Below are positions 51,751 to 53,636 of a stretch of DNA of 53,636 nt, piece by piece. The notes under the pieces were generated by a model. It was not told the origin of the DNA. It did not search any database and worked only from the letters and a program-made list of their open reading frames with translations. Position 1 is the first letter of the stretch; each line of letters opens with the position of its first letter. The position numbers were made by a program, and so were the translations under genes. The stretch lies in contig CANSPM010000028.1 of NCBI GenBank assembly GCA_947648875.1, forward strand, positions 1-53,636, read 5' to 3'. Source of the stretch: an uncultured Lachnospiraceae bacterium. Its GTDB lineage: Bacteria; Bacillota; Clostridia; Lachnospirales; Lachnospiraceae.

Positions 51751-51780
51751 AATCCCCAAAACAACTGCGTTTTGGGGATT
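51751..51780 (-). terminator. Terminator of the zeta-toxin-like operon
   Basis: A perfect 12-base stem (AATCCCCAAAAC and its complement) with a six-base loop is followed on the minus strand by TTTCTATC directly after the stem's own TT. It lies about 105 bases beyond the stop at 51887. The rest of 51608-51886 holds no supported gene. Confidence 0.7.
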
Positions 51781-51886
51781 GAACTCCATATTTTCCGGCA
51801 TTTTCAAGGCATTTGTTAGTTACCTGCCACTTACCCACACTATTTCGTAATGTTTGATGGCATTTTATCATACAAATTACCGCTCT

Positions 51887-52453
51887 CTATTTTACATTCT
51901 CTATAAATTTTTCATACCATAGCGGTATCTCATGTGAGACTCTTTCCGGCTTTCCATTTTTATAAATGGCAAATCTGTGAAATTCTATTGTATTATCATA
52001 AAATGCCACTAAATTACATTCCGGTAAAACAAATTTCAAATTACGAAATGTGTCAATATATCTTCTCTCAATATCCTCTTCGGAAATACCGTGACCACCC
52101 CTTTTTACACGGATCGCTACCCTTTCCTTGGCAATGTTTACACTCTCAACACCTATATAATGCAATTCGATAAAATAATCCCTTTCTTTGGCCTCTGCAA
52201 TATTATGTAAAATTAATTTTCCACACAATGTTGTCTCCTGATTAAAAGTAATACCTTCATCAAAAAAACGATTTATCTTCCTTACCGCCATTTTTCCCGC
52301 AGTCATAATGTCAGTCATATTTCTCCAATCGCCAAATTCTCTCAATATCTCATCTGTATTCACTCTCGGTAGGCCATGCAGACTTTGCAATGACTGATAC
52401 AAAGTTGATTTACCGGCCCCATTGACTCCTGCTATTAAGATATATTTTTTCAC
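51887..52453 (-). CDS. Zeta-toxin-like P-loop kinase
   Basis: A 188-residue P-loop protein. IAGVNGAGKSTLYQSL is the Walker A, RVNTDEILREFG the substrate-contacting strand, and FNQETTLCGK the family's E-TT segment; RGGHGISEEDIERRY supplies the lid arginines. Zeta toxins phosphorylate UDP-N-acetyl-sugars and block wall synthesis. Many chromosomal relatives are of uncertain toxicity. It starts with GTG, whose G is shared with the TAG stop of the 59-residue gene upstream, a tight coupling typical of toxin-antitoxin pairs. Confidence 0.8.
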   Translation of the reverse strand: MKKYILIAGVNGAGKSTLYQSLQSLHGLPRVNTDEILREFGDWRNMTDIMTAGKMAVRKINRFFDEGITFNQETTLCGKLILHNIAEAKERDYFIELHYIGVESVNIAKERVAIRVKRGGHGISEEDIERRYIDTFRNLKFVLPECNLVAFYDNTIEFHRFAIYKNGKPERVSHEIPLWYEKFIENVK

Positions 52454-52632
52454 TAAAAGAGATTCCTTTCTATTACCTGTCTCTGCCTCTTTTGCAGAAG
52501 GAAATCGCCCACCATTTCATAAAAACTTCTTTGCTCTTCTGTTTCGGCCTCCAATACAAGCTGTAAAGTATCTTCCGGCTGCAGTTTTTGTATATCTTCA
52601 TAGATTTTTTCATATTTTTTAACATCACACAT
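52453..52632 (-). CDS. Small protein coupled to the zeta-like kinase (antitoxin candidate)
   Basis: A 59-residue, acidic, all-helical protein (MCDVKKYEKIYEDIQKL at the start, AETEEQRSFYEMVGDF in the middle). GGAGGT lies six bases before the ATG at 52632, which is favoured over the longer frame to 52677 because that extension enters the promoter. Epsilon and PezA antitoxins are also helical partners encoded just upstream of zeta toxins; by position this would be the antitoxin. No family is recognised. Confidence 0.6.
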   Translation of the reverse strand: MCDVKKYEKIYEDIQKLQPEDTLQLVLEAETEEQRSFYEMVGDFLLQKRQRQVIERNLF

Positions 52633-52660
52633 AATAGCACCTCCATAGTACGTTGAATTT

Positions 52661-52689
52661 ATTATACACCTAATCACCTGAAAAGTTAA
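52661..52689 (-). promoter_or_regulatory. Sigma-A promoter of the zeta-like pair
   Basis: On the minus strand TTAACT (52684-52689) and a perfect TATAAT (52661-52666) are separated by 17 bases. The leader would be about 22 bases. Confidence 0.6.
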
Positions 52690-52695
52690 GAGAAA

Positions 52696-52719
52696 ACTCC
52701 GCAGGATAACCTGCGGAGT
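52696..52719 (-). terminator. Hairpin ACTCCGCAGG/CCTGCGGAGT, copy 2
   Basis: A perfect 10-base stem with an ATAA loop, followed on the minus strand by TTTTCTCTT. It is nearly the same sequence as the hairpin at 50771. It would end transcripts coming from the ABC transporter side and insulate the zeta-like pair. Confidence 0.65.
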
Positions 52720-52971
52720 CCATATTCTTGCATCTGTATAATTGTTCTGCTTATCTCTTGCTGAACTGCGGAGCGCGACGGGCCGCTTTGAGGCCGTATG
52801 AACAACAGATTCTCCTTATGTTCATTCTTCTGCCTCTTTCCGCAATTCACTCTCGATTTCATCAATAGAGGGCAACGGGCCTTTGAAATTCTCAGATATC
52901 AGTTTTGCCAATTCATACACCCATCCCCCCCAAAGGCTGACTGCTTGATTCCGGTGCGTACTGTCACCTCC
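52720..52971 (-). other. Decayed coding remnants downstream of the ABC ATPase
   Basis: Directly after the ATPase stop is an orphan GGAGGTGACA with no start codon at a usable distance. A minus-strand frame then reads PLGGWVYELAKLISENF and continues to KEAEE, stop, overlapping as ATGA a 24-codon frame containing YGLKAARRAPQFSKR. None has a good start and site of its own. They look like fused ends of mobile-element genes that replaced the expected permease. Confidence 0.45.
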
Positions 52972-53636
52972 TTATTCCACGATCTTGCCGTCCTCAATGC
53001 GGACAATCCGATCTGCAAGGCGGGCAATGTCGTTGTTGTGGGTAATCATCACAACAGTTTGCCGGAACTCCGCACTGGTGCGCTTGATAAGCCCCAGCAC
53101 CTCGGCGCTGGTCTTGCTGTCAAGGTTGCCGGTCGGCTCGTCGGCCAGCACGATAGCCGGTTTGGTAATCAGGGCGCGGGCAATCGCCACACGCTGCTGC
53201 TGGCCGCCGGAAAGATTGTTCGGCATATTTTTCAGTTTATCTTCCAGCCCCAGCAGGTGAACAATCTCGTCCAAAAACTTCTGATCCACCGTGTCCCCGT
53301 CCAGCTCCACCGGCAGGACGATGTTCTCATACACATTCAGGATGGGAACAAGGTTATAGTTCTGGAAGATAAAGCCGATGTTGCGGCGGCGGAAGATGGT
53401 GAGCTGTTCGTCGTTCTTCTTTGCCAGTTCTTCGCCCCGGACAATCACGGTTCCGCTGGTGGGGGTGTCCAGCCCGCCCATCATGTGAAGCAGGGTGGAC
53501 TTGCCGCTGCCGGAAGTTCCCACAACGGCCACAAACTCGCCGTCCTCCATGGAGAAGTTCACACCGTCAAGGGCGCGGGTGATGTTCGGCTCTGTGCCGT
53601 AATACTTTTTCAGATCAATCGTCTGTAAAATGCTCA
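52972..53636 (-). CDS. ABC transporter ATP-binding protein (MacB/LolD-like), first base missing
   Basis: The frame is open to the right edge; the edge reads TG AGC ATT, so the ATG most likely begins one base outside the window. VGTSGSGKSTLLHMMGGLDT is the Walker A region, NIGFIFQNYNLVP the Q-loop, LSGGQQQRVAIARAL the ABC signature, VLADEPTGNLDS the Walker B and MITHNNDIA the switch histidine. Such ATPases power FtsX/MacB-type permeases that export peptides or respond to antimicrobial peptides. The permease would normally follow at once, but only a ribosome binding site remains downstream. Confidence 0.9.
   Translation of the reverse strand, partial: SILQTIDLKKYYGTEPNITRALDGVNFSMEDGEFVAVVGTSGSGKSTLLHMMGGLDTPTSGTVIVRGEELAKKNDEQLTIFRRRNIGFIFQNYNLVPILNVYENIVLPVELDGDTVDQKFLDEIVHLLGLEDKLKNMPNNLSGGQQQRVAIARALITKPAIVLADEPTGNLDSKTSAEVLGLIKRTSAEFRQTVVMITHNNDIARLADRIVRIEDGKIVE

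Noticed and set aside
51620..51871. 83-codon minus-strand frame
   Set aside because: It runs through the perfect terminator hairpin at 51751-51780, has no good ribosome binding site and has no recognisable features.
52798..53628. 276-codon plus-strand frame opposite the ABC ATPase
   Set aside because: It is the complement of a fully conserved ATPase with all motifs and has no ribosome binding site.
1..53636. CRISPR arrays, tRNA or rRNA genes, complete insertion sequences
   Set aside because: No regularly spaced repeats, no cloverleaf or rRNA segments and no intact transposase were seen on either strand by eye; a computational scan would be needed to exclude small RNAs.

Overview
The window looks like the chromosome of a motile, low-to-moderate GC Gram-positive anaerobe, most likely a Lachnospiraceae-type Clostridiales. 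The evidence is strong GGAGG ribosome binding sites, sigma-D and sigma-A promoters of Bacillus/Clostridium type, a short flagellin and clostridial-style XRE regulators. About 48 kb of the 53.6 kb is a flagellin glycosylation island. It ends at the flagellin gene, beside two paralogous XRE regulators. The last 3 kb is an accessory patch with an immunity-like gene, a zeta-toxin-like pair, mobile-element debris and an ABC transporter ATPase that runs off the right edge.

Layout, right to left because most genes are on the minus strand. The flagellin gene (48212-49033) has two tandem sigma-D promoters and a CsrA-type leader hairpin. A strong hairpin separates it from a small glycosyltransferase-like gene. 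Next come two CgeB-like glycosyltransferases, a GT2 enzyme and an SGNH protein. A long, tightly packed run of 16 genes follows (42763 down to 24685). It encodes an FkbM methyltransferase, a DUF6492 protein, a methyltransferase/GT-D fusion, a Maf-type flagellin glycosyltransferase, and a legionaminic-acid set in the order PtmE, LegH, LegI, LegG, LegB, LegC, radical SAM, amidotransferase, LegF. It ends with a GT2, a CgeB-like GT and a second amidotransferase. Further left (23117 to 14392) are a DegT aminotransferase, a helical protein/GT cassette, a GT10-GT2 fusion, two SDR sugar enzymes, a GT2 and a GT-D enzyme. The leftmost part holds two ATP-grasp enzymes, two very large GT/methyltransferase fusions, a TRAP-type permease with a tiny partner, another GT2 fusion and a truncated radical SAM gene.

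Five short plus-strand units (8766, 13009-14344, 23394, 42885, 46471) interrupt the minus-strand operons. Each starts divergently from a minus-strand unit or lies between two of them, so the island is a string of separately promoted blocks.

Inferred working model: PtmE makes GDP-GlcN, and LegB, LegC, LegH, LegG, LegI and LegF convert the GDP-GlcNAc derived from it to a CMP-legionaminic-acid-type sugar. The amidotransferases, radical SAM and ATP-grasp proteins may tailor it. Maf could then attach it to flagellin, and the many GT and methyltransferase modules would extend or cap the glycan.

The most unusual feature is recurrent shuffling of a few modules (GT2, a PF13712-like GT, GT-D, and a Cys-ribbon plus SAM methyltransferase) into different fusion proteins, with some methyltransferase modules visibly decaying. 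All functions are inferred from sequence pattern recognition; no database search was run.
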